Source: Climacteris rufus
Lineage: Eukaryota > Chordata > Aves > Passeriformes > Climacteridae
Length of the DNA stretch: 64,000 bases
Reading direction: 5' to 3'
Assembly (NCBI GenBank): GCA_013398175.1
Contig: VZRZ01001244.1
Location: forward strand, 2,006,412 to 2,070,411
A program made the position numbers and the translations under genes. This document shows, piece by piece, positions 1 to 13,000 of this stretch. Position 1 is the first letter of the stretch, and every line of letters starts with the position of its first letter. The notes under the pieces are model-generated. The model made no database searches and had not been told where the DNA came from. It saw nothing but the letters and a program-made list of their open reading frames with translations.

Positions 1-3000
1 TTCATTGTTGTCAGCTATTTCACAGAAATTATATACATCTGTGACAATCAAAAATGGGTGGGAAGCGGTGTGCGCTACAACAAGGTCCAGGCAAGTCTTA
101 TTAATTTGCCTAATTACTTAATATTCAATATTTTTCTGTGCTCCTTTGGTATTTACTTATTCTTCCCATTTTGAAGGTAGCTGGAAGTAGTTTTTAAAAT
201 CGAAGGTTTTAAAACTTCCAATGAGAGAAAAGTTGTTAGTATTGCCACAGTTATATTGTCATCAGTGATGGCACACAACACCTGCATGGTGTAACAGCTC
301 TACTGAAGGATGCATCCAACTGGGATGGCAATAGGAAGTCAGCAAGATGACATTTAAATGTGCGATGTATGTTGTGCTAAGCTCTACAAAAAGAAATTTG
401 ATTCAAAAATACAGAATGGCAACAACAACATTGTTAAAATTAATCTGGAGCTGAGTAACCAATTCTATTGAAAAAAAAAAGAAACAAACCTTTACTTTAG
501 TGTCTTATTGATGAGAATATTATTTCTTCCCCTTGGAAGCAACAAAGTCCCATCTGGAAGGCTTTTCCCCACTGGGCTCTTAGAAATAGAGAGACAATTT
601 TGATAACAGCAAAAATTTAAAATACAATTTAGGGAATGCTATATGAAAAAAAATTAATTAATATGGTTTCTTTGTGAGACTGGAATGAACTTTCTGTCTG
701 GAAGCAGTCATTAATATTGCAATTTAACAATAGTGGGGTTTTTTCTATAGCTGCTGGAGAATGTTAAAAAGACATTTGACTTAACTTGCAACATGGGTTT
801 AATTTGGATTAGTAGGTATTACTTTTTAAAACTGTTTGGCAGGTGAACTTTCATTCTGGAGGATTTCTAAGCATTCATGTTTCTGAGGAATGCTCTGAAT
901 GTGCTCCAAGCAGTAGGTTTGAGAATGTACCTTACTGTCTCCTGGAAATTCATATCTGACATGTAACCTTCCGGGTTTAAAATAAATTTTGTTTTCACAC
1001 AGCCTCTGATTTTGTTAGTCCAGGTATCAGAATGGTTTAAGATGGGGAACAGGCAAAAATGAAGAGAGATTTTTTTGTAATCCTTCAAGTTCTATGGAAA
1101 ATTATTTTGCAAGGTGTTAATCTTTGCAGATTTGTAGAAAAAATGACTCTAAGATTCTGCCTTCCCTATTAATTTTCTCTGTTTTCTGAATCTGTTCAGG
1201 GAGTTTCAGACACATATTATAGTTTCTTATTCTCTCTGTTCCTGCAGCAAAGGTGAAACTAGTAAAAATGTGTCTTTTTGTTCCTGTATTCATTCCAGCA
1301 AAGCTCAATCTTGTTTTCTAACCTCAAGGAAAACCTGTCCTCTCACTTTCTTACATCACTGTGTGTGCTGGAGCAAGCTTTTATACCCATATCTACAAAC
1401 AGCTCACCCAGACCTGGAGCACTTGTTCTGACTTTCTTGTCCTGCAGCTTTCCCATGTTTCAAAAGCAGATCTCTGAAAGCCTTCCATCATTGCCTCCTG
1501 CTCCAGTCTGGTAGCTAGAACTGGAGATGGCATGGCACACAGTGAGTGTAGCATGAGAGACTGCAGCTGTCCCACCAAATGCTGGGCCATGAATACAATG
1601 CCATTCCTTTGAGCCAATACAACCATCGAGACACAGTAAGCACAAAGTATTTTGCCCTATATACTTGGTACAGTGGGCAGCACTAGTTAAATACACATTG
1701 GTATAATTGGATATAATTGCAGCAAGAAGGTAATTTACTGTTTCAGCAATCAGACAAGCAAAGTGTAAGTAAATGTAGGCAGTGCTGATGATTTAGAATA
1801 ATCTGTTCTGGTCTAGTCCTCAACCAGTTCTTGTATTAAATGTTTGTAATGAATGAATTAATTTCATATTTAGTCTAAGTCCAGCAAAAAGTCCAGCCTC
1901 AAAAATTTCTCAGGGGTACACATTGAAACAGCTGTAATGTATGGGTTATTTTCATGTGCATTTTAAATAATATTTTTCTTTTCATTTTAAAATTATATTT
2001 AAATTTATATTTAAAGCTAAAATGACAAAGCAACTGAAAAAAATAAGGCATTATATAACAACAGTATCAGAAGTAAACACAAGGATAACTAAGTTGTTCT
2101 CTGCGTCTTGGTTTTTATGTGCATGGGTTTAGCACAAGGACATGCAACATAAAAGCTCATTCTCAGTTGTGGTCCTTGCAGATCAAGGACACTGCAGTGA
2201 GTCATGACAGCAATGGAACAACAGCAGCAGCAGCAACAGAGAACCGAGTTTCCTCTGCTTTGTATGTTTAATTGTATCTGAGCTTCCTCTCACCTGTCTT
2301 TTAGTCTTTCTTCATTTTAATAAAAAGGGGAATTTAGTGATTGTTGAAATGTCCTTGCTTTTTGCAACTGTACCTTTGCAGTTTACAAATTCATTGTATC
2401 TCTACCTATTCATTTCCATTTGCTAGCTATTACTTGTTTGTGAAAGTAGAAAGTGAATGATAGTCACAAAAAGGTATTTACTTGAAGAGGTTGAAAGAAC
2501 TGCCATCAGGTTCTGAGTGCAATGCTCACTGTATGAGAGCTGAGCACTGTTCAAGCACAAGTCCCTGACTCCATCTGTCATGACACTGAAGTCAATAGTA
2601 GCAATTTTTTAGGGTTATATATTTGGGTAAATAGAGGCAAATACTTATCATTGGAAGGGGATGATGCCCTTCTTGCAGTAGACTGTGGTGAGTGTGGTAC
2701 ATATTTGCTTCAGGTTAATTGACACTGAAACATGCTAATATGTTTGTCAAGGATAAACTTTCCATTAGTTGTACTTAGTCCTATATTTCTCCCACTGTAT
2801 GTCAGAGCTGATCTTGAGGTTATAATGCTTAGGCGCATAGCCAGTATATTCAGAAATACATTAAGCTAATTGTAAGGAATGCACTCCGCAATTTTGTATT
2901 TATTTCAAAGTAATTCAGTTTCATATATCATGCTATTTGCTTGATAGACAAGAAGTAGCAGGCAGTATCTTCTTTGGATGGATTTTTCTCAATGGTTTTA

Positions 3001-3729
3001 TAGCTGGTCTGAATGTGTTATCCACCTGGGTTTGTTATCCATTTATGTTCGTTGTTTATGCTCTAATGTATGGAGAGATTTGGGACATAAGAATGGATCT
3101 GTCCAAAGAAGGAAAGCAAAGTGTGTAGCAGGGCACACAGAAATTGTAAAAAAGATCTCTATTTTCAACCTTGTATTTCTGTGAGCTCCCAGTTTAACTC
3201 TGTGGTGGTTCAAAACAGCCCCCCTCATAATGAATGCCCTCTAGTTCACCTCCCAGGTGTTCTGGCACTGGTCTCCCATGGATGTTAGGACTGCCTCTAC
3301 TTTTTTCTGATACTCTGCAGTTAGAATGTGCTCTCCAAAACTCTTGCATTTGACCTAGCATTCCCAGTGCCTACAACCTGTGCGTGTTTTTTACATGAGT
3401 TCTGAGAAATTTTCTCTGATTAAAGTCTTTGCCTCACTTTGTCATGGGTACTTTTAGCATCTGAGTTCATTTTGTTGTCCTATGGCCGTGCTTTTCCTAA
3501 GCACAGAGAAGTGCCTGTGTGCAGTTTCTGAGTCATGGTTGTTAGCCATTGCCTTTTGTGGAAATGCTATCTCTGGACTCATGCTGGCCAAGGAACCCAT
3601 TTCTCTTAGCCAAGTCATAAAAGGGTCCCAAAGAACATCTTAAAAGTTGGATGGAGCAGGCCTTAGTGGAAAAATTTCATTTCTGATAAGGTTGAACAAA
3701 AAGCAAAAAAATGCTTCTCTTTTTTTTTT
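1..3729. other. Unique AT-rich non-coding DNA
   Basis: No gene or recognisable transposable element is visible here. Open frames on both strands are under 80 codons and look like chance. A very short CAG run (four units, about 2222-2235) is the only simple repeat noted. Homopolymer T and A tracts are scattered throughout. The 3' end runs into a poly-T tract beside the assembly gap. The stretch could be intergenic or intronic. Confidence 0.6.
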
Positions 3730-3804
3730 NNNNNNNNNNNNNNNNNNNNNNNNNNNNNNNNNNNNNNNNNNNNNNNNNNNNNNNNNNNNNNNNNNNNNNN
3801 NNNN
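3730..3804. other. Assembly gap (75 N)
   Basis: A run of 75 undetermined bases is bordered on both sides by poly-T (about nine and eleven T). The symmetric T borders suggest that a long T homopolymer or T-rich simple repeat stopped the assembly. The real length may differ from 75. The translated frame that spans it is an artefact. Confidence 0.98.
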
Positions 3805-6317
3805 TTTTTTTTTTTAATGGAAGGTATTCACAGCATGGGAGAGTGTCTGAATCACATATAGAAATACCTTGCTGAGCAATTTGGGACTGCATTAAAACAA
3901 GGATTAGTGGGAGTTTGTAACCCTGTGGTAATTACTGGTATTCTTCAGTAAGCCTGTCGCATTTTCTCCACTTCTAAAATGAAGGCACTACGTGCACAAA
4001 TCATTGTGTGGCACTGAGAGAGCAGAGGTCGTTTGACTAACCAAGTCAGTCAGGTTAATCTGCTCTAAAGCAGCAGGCTGCAAACTGAAGGAAGATCTAC
4101 TCTTGATGCGGGTTAATTGTGATGTTAATACAAACCAAATCCATCAGTTATTGTCCTGCATGATATTTATATGGTTTAAATTTCTGTTACAGCCATGTTC
4201 ACCTTTCTGTGTTCCAGGGTAAGAATACACATTGGGTACACTTTTAACATGCACTAGGTATCAGCTTAGGAGGTTTAAGTCCAATAGTTTGAAAGAAGGG
4301 GGAATTAGCCTTCTTACTGAGTTGTCTGTGCTGTTTCTCATATACTGACTTGGTTTGCTTTGAGTTTTGTAAAATTATCCTGTGCTGCATTTACAGCTAT
4401 AGAAATCTAAATATTTAAAGGATGGTAAAGAAAGATACCATACTAAGAATAGTCTTAGGGCAGATTTTCTGAGTGATGCTCATTGTGTAGGAATTCCCAA
4501 AGAATGTTGTGAATTATGTACATCTGCCTAAAACTGCCTGAACAACCTCACTCATGCCAGGGATATTTTAAACTCTGAGTTTGTTACACTTCTCTGAAAA
4601 GACTGTGTTTCTTTAAGCAGACAAAGATGACTTTTCCAAGCTTAAGGTAATAGGCATCAGAAGTATTTATGGAATTTATAGAAAGCATTTTTGGGGACTG
4701 ATAATATAAGAATAAAGGCATCTTGCCTGTGCATGGTTATTTCTTTTACCTAGGAAGGTGTGAAATTATAAAATTCAGTATATTTTTTTCAGACAAAGCA
4801 TATTTTAAAAATTAAAATTAAAAATCAAAATGAAAGACTGCTGAATGGTTCTGAAGCTTCTGTTACAACAGAAAAGTATTTAATTCCAAATGTCATTGGA
4901 CAAAGTACCCTGTAGTTTTAAATTTGAGTACATTTACTGCAGTGGGAACAGAGAAAGTATGCCTATCTGTGTTTTTCTTTGAACAATGTCCTCAGCTGTA
5001 CTGAAAACACAATATATGTCTCTGGTAGAATGACTCTTCCATTTCATGTTTATGGGTAAATCAGTACCCAAAACCAACGGTAAAAGCTAGTGATCTTGTA
5101 GATGAAGAAAACGCCCTGTAATTTGCTATGGGCATCACAACTCTTGGGATTTTAATCTTTATTCAAAAAATATATGTATTTAAACCTAGGATCTCCATAA
5201 AAAATGTTCAGACCACATATAGACAAACACTGACTAGACAATTTACCGCATCCTATGCAATTCACAACTCTAAAAAGACATTTAATCTTTTTTTAAACTT
5301 TTTTTTAATGTCTTTTTCCAAAAATGCTTTAGTTTTAGTGGTAAATTATTTGTTTGCATATGAGTCTAGACATACTGTGATTTCAAGGGAACAGGTACAT
5401 TCCATAGGTCCTGCCACAAAATGTATTGATTCCCTAGTTAATGTCACTGCTGGAAAGAGCTGGCTAATAAGAGCAACTCAACGAGTGAATGGATTAGCTG
5501 TGCAGGGGAATCTGACTCTCTGGATGGGAGTGGACTATTCAAACTAGATTAAGAAATAGAAAAATCTGCTGAAGGAAACTTCTGGGTGTCTCTGGAGACA
5601 TTGTGACTGAAGGCTGATGCTTTCATTTTGACTGACACACAGGTATACGCAGAGAGACACAAGCATTGTACTTTGCCTCGGAGTCTTCGTATCAAATGAC
5701 AGATGGATGTAAGAAAATAAACAGTCTCTTGCAGCAGTTTGACCCTCAGGTTTTCCTGTTTCCCAGAGAGTGCCCTAAATGGTTTGGCTGGAAAGTAACA
5801 TTTCTGATCTACTAAATGTTGAATTCCTTTGCAAAGGTGGAACAGCTCCAGTAGAAAGAACTAAACCCACCACATTTACTTCAACCCTGAATAGTCTGTA
5901 GATCTGCTATAAGAGCACTTTTCCAGGTGGTGAAGGAGGAGGGCTTGAACTCCTTTTGCTGAACACAGCCTAAGACCCAGGGTCCTCATATTCTATGTTA
6001 GTGTGTTAGTCATGGCATTGTTGGGTAGAGAAAAAAAACCAACAACCAAAACTCAAATGGCTGTCCTGTCATGTTTTAAAAGAAACCTATAAAGTTAAGC
6101 TTTCAAGTCACAGGGTTGGGAAGCATTTAAGAAATAATTTCTCACACTCTCTGGTGACTTTGTGTTGATGTTCTGCCTCTCTTTGGGTCCCAGTCCTCCT
6201 GCAGATTTATATACAAACACTTCCTCATTGAATGGGAAGACAATCTAATGAAAATGGCTTGAAAAATTCTGATGTGCTTAGTGTCGTCTTTCTCTTGTTC
6301 TTTCCTGGCAAGGTCTG
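3805..6317. other. Unique AT-rich non-coding DNA
   Basis: No known repeat family or gene is visible. One + strand frame of 139 codons (5128-5547) is open. It is rich in Phe, Leu, Asn and Lys as expected from AT-rich DNA, has no recognisable domain, and has no promoter or splice context. I regard it as chance. Confidence 0.55.
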
Positions 6318-7000
6318 TTTTCAGGCCTCCAAGTTCTCTGTGCAAAGTTTATGGGAAAGAGGTACTGACTACAGTAGAGAATGACCAACTTCAGGACCAA
6401 ATAAGAGAACTAGACATATACAAATCCATGGAGACTACTGAGAGAGCTAACTATCCTCTTTGGAAGGTCATAGCCATTGAGGGAGGTTAAAAAAGTCAAG
6501 TGTCACACTTATCTTCAAAAGAAACCAAATAAAATGGCAAAAAGGAAAACCCAAGGAACTACAGGCCTCCCCTCAGTCTCTGGCAGCTCCCAGAAGTCAT
6601 GTCCAGGCACATGAAAAACAAAACAGTGAGAGGGAACAGCCAACACAGATTCATCAAGGGAAAAAATGTGGCTTGTTTGTCGAATTGTGTTCTTTTATGA
6701 GAGGAGGGCAAAGCAGCAGATGACATTGCCATTGCCTATAGCATTGACGCAGTTCAGCCAGTGAGATAAGGACTCCATTTGCATTACAAATGGGTGAAAC
6801 CTGGCTGGACTGCTGGACTCAAAGGCTGTGATTAGTGGTTTAAAATCCAAAGTTGAGTACTGGTGTTGATACTGGTGACTTGCCCAAGGGGTTACACCTG
6901 AGGCTGACACTGCTTGGCATTCCTCACCAGTGACCTGGGCAATGGGACTTCCAACTCAAAAAACTCACAAACTACACTGGTGATTTAAAGCCTGCAGGTC
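6318..7000 (+). mobile_element. CR1 LINE fragment, ORF2 reverse-transcriptase region (decayed)
   Basis: This is an old, 5'- and 3'-truncated CR1 non-LTR retrotransposon in + orientation. The order of blocks follows CR1 ORF2: a linker translating roughly as TVENDQLQDQIRELDIYKSM (about 6370-6430), then the stretch leading to a CFKK-like and NYR-like motif (about 6510-6565), then a remnant of the 'HMK ... NSQHRFIKGK' type segment (about 6608-6665). Next comes the 'W..GWTAGLK' region (about 6785-6830) and the 'ST ... TSDLGNGTSN' region before the active site (about 6850-6960). Frameshifts, stops and deletions break every frame, so it cannot encode an active enzyme. The start near 6318 is where CR1 similarity becomes recognisable. 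The 3' edge is uncertain and fades after about 7000. The family name is confident; the subfamily is not assigned. Confidence 0.8.
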
Positions 7001-10000
7001 AAAGCTACTACTAGCAGGACCTTGATAATCTGGAGATGTGACCACATGGCCTCCACAAGTCCCTCCTGTCCTGAAGTTGTCTGTGACTCTTTTCCACACC
7101 AGGAAACAGATTTCCAAAAGTGTGGTGCTATGAAATGAGAGCAAGATCCACCTCACATTACTGAGATGAGATTAATTTGTTTCTTAAAGGCTGCATTTGG
7201 CTGAGTAGCAATCTAGTACTCTACTGGGGGTGACCATGAAGGTAGCTAAGAGAAAAAAATTATGATGTGAAATATAATGTTTCTGCATGTATTCTGTTAA
7301 CTTATTTGATAAAGAAAAACGTCTCAAAATCCATGTATATAGCCAGGATACAGAAGGAAGCCTAAGTCCCCATTTCCACAGATGTTGTTGGAAGGAACTG
7401 AAAAATCAATCTTGCAACATTTATGAACAGAGCTGACATAAAAAGTGTCTTAAATCAACAAATGAGGGTTTTTTTAATATTTCAATCCTGTATTGAACTA
7501 GTCATATTAAATTATTTCCAGAAGATGTAATTCAAGAATGATCTGACCGATTTTGAAATATGTTTTATTTTAAATGCTGTGACTAGATCATACTTAGATG
7601 TTCATAAATTATGTTACTTTGAAAGGGGACAAAAAACAGCAAAAGGTGCTTAATAAAAAATTATAGTATCTTGCAAATGAATATCTGGGAACTTAATGTC
7701 AGGATGTAGAATGTAGAAAGAACAATGCAGAAAGTATTGATTATTCATTGAAATTAATGCTCATGGCCAAGTGGGTATTATCAAACTTTAGGAAATAATC
7801 TTTATAGTTTTTCAAACAGTCTCATTCTGAAAGATCATAACATCTTGGTAATTAAATGAAAATGAGATAGTAGCTATATAATGGCAAGCACTATTGGATT
7901 AACTGCTAAAAGAAATTCACTAAATGCTTAATACTAATACTGGGCTGAGAGAAATGCAGCTGCAAAGAATTTCATTAAAATGGCAATGCTCAAACTTTAA
8001 TTTGATTTTAATAGAAAATTTATGAAAGACAGCTGTTAAGACTAGATGAGGGAGATGATCACTATCATTCTTTTATTAATATAACCGAGTGGCTTAATTT
8101 TCCTTAGTTCTTTAATTCTTCTTTTTTCTTCTCCAGTAACATGCTCTGCTTCCTAAGAATATGTGTTTGTCTAAATATATTTGGATTTAAGCTGGAGCAT
8201 AGGCTTTAAAAATCATCAATTTTGTTTTCAAATTAAAATACTCCTAATTTGTACATGAAAGGAACAAGGCTATTTCTCAGTGGTCATGGTCAAACTTTAT
8301 TACACCGCTAGAAGTATGTATGCTAATCCTACCAAAAGGATTATTTGTATTTTGAAGTTATGTCTGTTGTCTAGGATGTAGGGAATTGGCCATTGGCAAC
8401 CAGTCAGAAGCATTTAAGGGAAGTATTTGTTCATCAGTTTTGAACTTGGAAATTGTGGGTTTTGAACATCTCATTCATTAATTTTGTTACTGATGACTCA
8501 AGACTCACCAAAATTTTTATTCCCACATTTACTGAATTATGCATTGTATCTTCTTTTAATGACTGTGCCAGATTTCAGGGAAATGTCTGCATGAAGTGTT
8601 CTGGACACTACCTTTTCCATGCTTAAAAAATGGTAAAATTTAAAAGGGCATTTTTGTTCACTGATGTAAAAAAAGAAATGGTACAAGAGAAACCAGATAC
8701 TTAGCATGAGCTAATTGTGGAAAAGTGAAGAACAATATAAGATACTGAACTGTGTTGATTTTAGTTTAACTATAAAGCTTAACCATCTCAAAAAGGTGAA
8801 TTGCAGTAGCTCATATTCAGCCTGGGACTGCAGAACATCAGGCATAGCATAGAATTGCTATGAAGTGGATATATTTGTCTGAACTGTTGAATGTGGAGAG
8901 GACCTTCTGTTAATGTAATTAAGCTTTAAAAAAACACAACTGGACATTTTATAGCACATAAGTAACTGAAGCATAGGGTTTTCTTTCTCCATTATTACTA
9001 GCTGACATAGCAGGTCTTCACTACTTCACATGCTTTAAATGTGTGGTTTAGTCCTCCTCAATGGAATGGTTTGAATTCTCTCATGTTCCTCCAGAGCTGG
9101 CCATAGTCCTTTCTTCCTTAAAAAAACCCCAGCTAGGTAGTGTCGATACGTACTTTGTGACTGACATGCATCCTTATGAGAGGGAGAACTGTAACTCAAA
9201 TCACTCTTGAAGTGAATTGAATTGTGTCAGTACACTGCATAAATTATGGAGTTTGCAATGCTTTGCTTTCTTCTTGTACCTTTGTAATTCTTCTGACACT
9301 TCTGCTTTCAATAGTCTTCCTTTTTTAGAAGGCTAACTACATCTTTGTCACAAAATGCCTGTTCACAGCATATGATAGATTTCTACTGAAGAAAAACATT
9401 GAAAGAACAAATAATGCCCCAAATCAGAGAACAATTTATGAGTTTCAGTAGTGTAGGCAGGGAAACTTTTAAGAAAAAAGGTTCTTTTTTCTTTTAAGAA
9501 AAATATCTGTTGAAAAGTCTTCTGAAATTACTGTTTAATGCAGTTCTACATTAGATACATATTGTCTGTAAAGTGGCAGACATAATCATGTCAATGAATA
9601 AGGAGAATGACTGCTATGTTATACCTTTGCCTGGGTAACTAAATTGTAATTATTCATAGAAATGACTTTATAGACCTCAGATAAGCAATATGCAGAGTAT
9701 TTGCTACAGTTCTAGCATAGCCTAAATATAGATAATTTAGTAAAACAGGATTTAGCTGGATGTTGTTCATGACCCTTAGGTAGGAACAAAACTGAGTGCA
9801 ATTGCAGTTACTTGGAAATATCCTTGCTCTGAATGTAGCTATCTGGGACCAGTGTCAGCTCATATCCTAAAAGAAAACAGGAGGTTTGAGTGTGTGATGT
9901 GGGGCAGACAACTGAACATGGACTTGTGAAAATGACTTACAACTCACAGAACTGAGGCCCTTTAGCTGTAGTTATAAAATCTGCCATTTGAACTTCTGTG

Positions 10001-13000
10001 TGAAATTTACACCCCAGCTACCAATAAATCAGTCTGCATTTCCATCTTCTTCCAAATAACCTTCGATGAGGTAATCCAAAAAGAGATAAACAACAACGTT
10101 TCATGGAAGTATGTGCCTCTCTTGTTGCAATGGGAATTACAAAATGAGGCATCTCTAAAAGATAACTTGAACATGGTATTTCTTTTTTATTTTCCAATAA
10201 ATGATGACTTGGAAGAAGATTTCTCAGCAGAAGCCAAAAGGGAATAGTAAATTATATTTTTTCTTTATGTAATGTACATACTGGTTATGTGTTTGGGGAA
10301 GACTTGGAGTTTTTAAAAGAACATTTGCAATATCATACTGCAAAGTTTGAGAGACCATTAAGCAAATTGGAAATCTTATACGTGGAGGAAATATTATGTT
10401 CAAGGCTTCAGTGCTTGCTATGATTAGAGTGCTCTTTGTGGGAGATTTGTTAATGTTTCTTCATCCTGGATACCTGCCAAGCTTAAGGTTTTAATGCTCT
10501 GAGACTGAGTCACGAAAGTGGGGACTGACTGCTCAGAGCTTGTTGACTTGCCAGGAGGTGGGTGTGGGAGGTAATATGCAAGTAAGAAAGAAGAAGGGCA
10601 CGAACAATAATCTAGACATTCTGTGACAATCTTTTGTTTAGAAGAAATAAGTCCACAGCTTCAGGTTTTATATCTCTTTTCCAAGCTTGCCAACAAAACT
10701 GGGACATTTTAGAGATGTGATCTCTTTCCTTGTTTCAGAAAGAAAGAGTATGTGTGAAATAGGGGCTAGAAAAACAAGGATTAACACATCACTGAATATG
10801 GATAAGTACAGCATCTGTCCATGATAATTATCATGTGAAATGAATAATTTTTAAACCGTAAATAATTTATTTTAACTTCTTTTATTTGATAACCACTAGA
10901 AAACTCTAGTGGATCTCTGCAAAAACTGATTTAAGCTTGCTGAAAATAGACTAGACTTTCTGGATCACGTTTTACGGATCTGGGCAGTACAGCCCCTGAA
11001 TCTCTTTGAAGCATATGCTCAAAATCCTTAGAAAAACAGAAATTGCACAGATAGTAAGAAATTACAACACTTGTGAGCTTCTTTAGCCAAATTAGATCAC
11101 TGTAATTAAGCATTCCACCTTTCTTAGAGCATAGGAAGGGGTTATTATACAAAGCTCAAATGCTTTTGGAGGGATAAATGGTAACTTGTGAGTTTGGAAA
11201 AAGCTGCTGAAAATGGATATGGCTGCAGGATTACACACAGAGCACTGGATCTTGGAGTCATTCAAGAGAAGACAAATGTCTGGATAGATCCATTCACAAA
11301 GCAGTGAATTCTGCTGAGCAGTATTCTGAAGTGCAGGCTTCACAAATGCTGGTTTTCAGCTGGGAAATGAGGACTGAAGAGCGGGGAGGTACTTCATCAG
11401 TGTAGCATCATATAACTGAACATGTCTGTGCTTCAAGTGGACTGAGGACAAAGAAGCACAGATTAGTCTAAATTGCCAGGGTTTCCTTTGCCCTAGTATT
11501 CACTGCCTGCATTTATACCTCAGTCATATTGTCTTGCTCAGGAATTACAGTGGAGAGCATAATCTAATGACTCCTTAGTGAGTGCTCTCTGACCTTTGTG
11601 TCCCATGCATGCTTGTGTCTGATGTACCACAACTACCTGAGGTCTGGGAAGCTTGCATAGTTTCAACTACCAGGCTTGCATAAAAACTGACCTGCATATG
11701 ACTTTTTTGTGTATTTAGTTCCATGTTCAGATTCAGAGATGCATGTAGGCAACTGTGTAGGATGGGTTTGATTTGTGGGTGTCAATTCTCCTGTGAAAAG
11801 TGAGAAGGTAGTGACACAGAAAAAAATAATATGTGTGTAAATGCATTCATATAAGGCTCCCTGTAATCTCGCATGGAGAGATTAATAAACTTTGGGAAGA
11901 AATGGGACCATTAACATTATAAATTTTTACATCATCCAGAAAGCAGACTGTAAGTCCAGTCCATTACCACATCTACTCCATAAATGAATTTTGGTCTACA
12001 AATGCTTGGTATATAAAGGCATGGCAACTCTCAGCGCTGAGGAAAACAGCTTTTTCTTTCAGGGAAGAGGGGGGAAATGGCTTTGTATGCCCAGGAAGAG
12101 CCAAGGAACGAGCTCAAGAACTAGATCCTAGATCGTCAGCTGTTATTTGTTTTCTGACTCTGCCCCAACCACCTCTCTCCTGGACAGTACCTAAACCTGG
12201 TTGATGTCACATTATACCACAGGCACTATTCCCAACCACTGGTGTAAGTGAAACTACAACAAATTTAACTTCCTTTATCCTACTCAATCCTCCACTTCTA
12301 CTCTCAAAGCTTGTCACCATCCTCCTGTTGGAACCAGGGAATGCAAAACACTGAACACAGACATCTCATTTCAGAGATTTTAGATGGAGAAAAGAGAAAG
12401 AAATTATAATTGTCCCTTAAGAAGCCATAGTCCCATCAGATCTGTGAGTAGTGTGCTATAATGCAATGTGCCTGTTGCCATACTGCAAGGCCTCACCAAC
12501 CACAGCAGTGTCTCCCTACCAGCCCTTGCCTCTGCCAGCTACCTTCTGGAAATTATTTTGTTCCTCTTTGGTTCCAGATGACAAATTGCACAGCACAGAT
12601 GGACTGCTGGGCTAGCTCTTGACTGTTGTGATGATTACCTCTCCAGTCACTGAGGGTATAGAAATGGCTTTGCTACTGATGAAACTCTTGGGTTCTGACA
12701 TCAGCCATAGCTGCTCTTCTTGACAGGGCATTATTCACAGACCACTTGCATGGGAAGTAAACCCCGGTGGAGTTTTTAACAGAGGATATGGCAGGATAAA
12801 TTGGTGCTCTTCTCTGCTGATCTGAAGTTTCCAGAGCCTGTCTCTGCTGGCTGGCTGCCTTCCCAGGTGTTTTGCACTTGAAGGAGAAAAAGACTCCAAA
12901 AAACCCCTCAAAGTCCAACAGTTATCATAATCCTTTTAATACCCCTGAATTGGAGTGTTATGTCCTCTCCCTGCCTGCCTACCAGCCACTACAAAAAAAA

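Noticed and set aside
5128..5547. 139-codon + strand frame
   Set aside because: AT-rich composition, no domain, no initiation or splice context. Frames of this size are expected by chance in 64 kb read six ways.
10820..10835. Perfect 16-base palindrome CATGATAATTATCATG
   Set aside because: About one such palindrome is expected by chance in a window of this length, and nothing around it suggests a regulatory element.
12010..12019. TATATAAAGG as a gene promoter
   Set aside because: No coding frame, CpG-rich start region or poly(A) signal at a sensible distance. AT-rich DNA gives many such matches.
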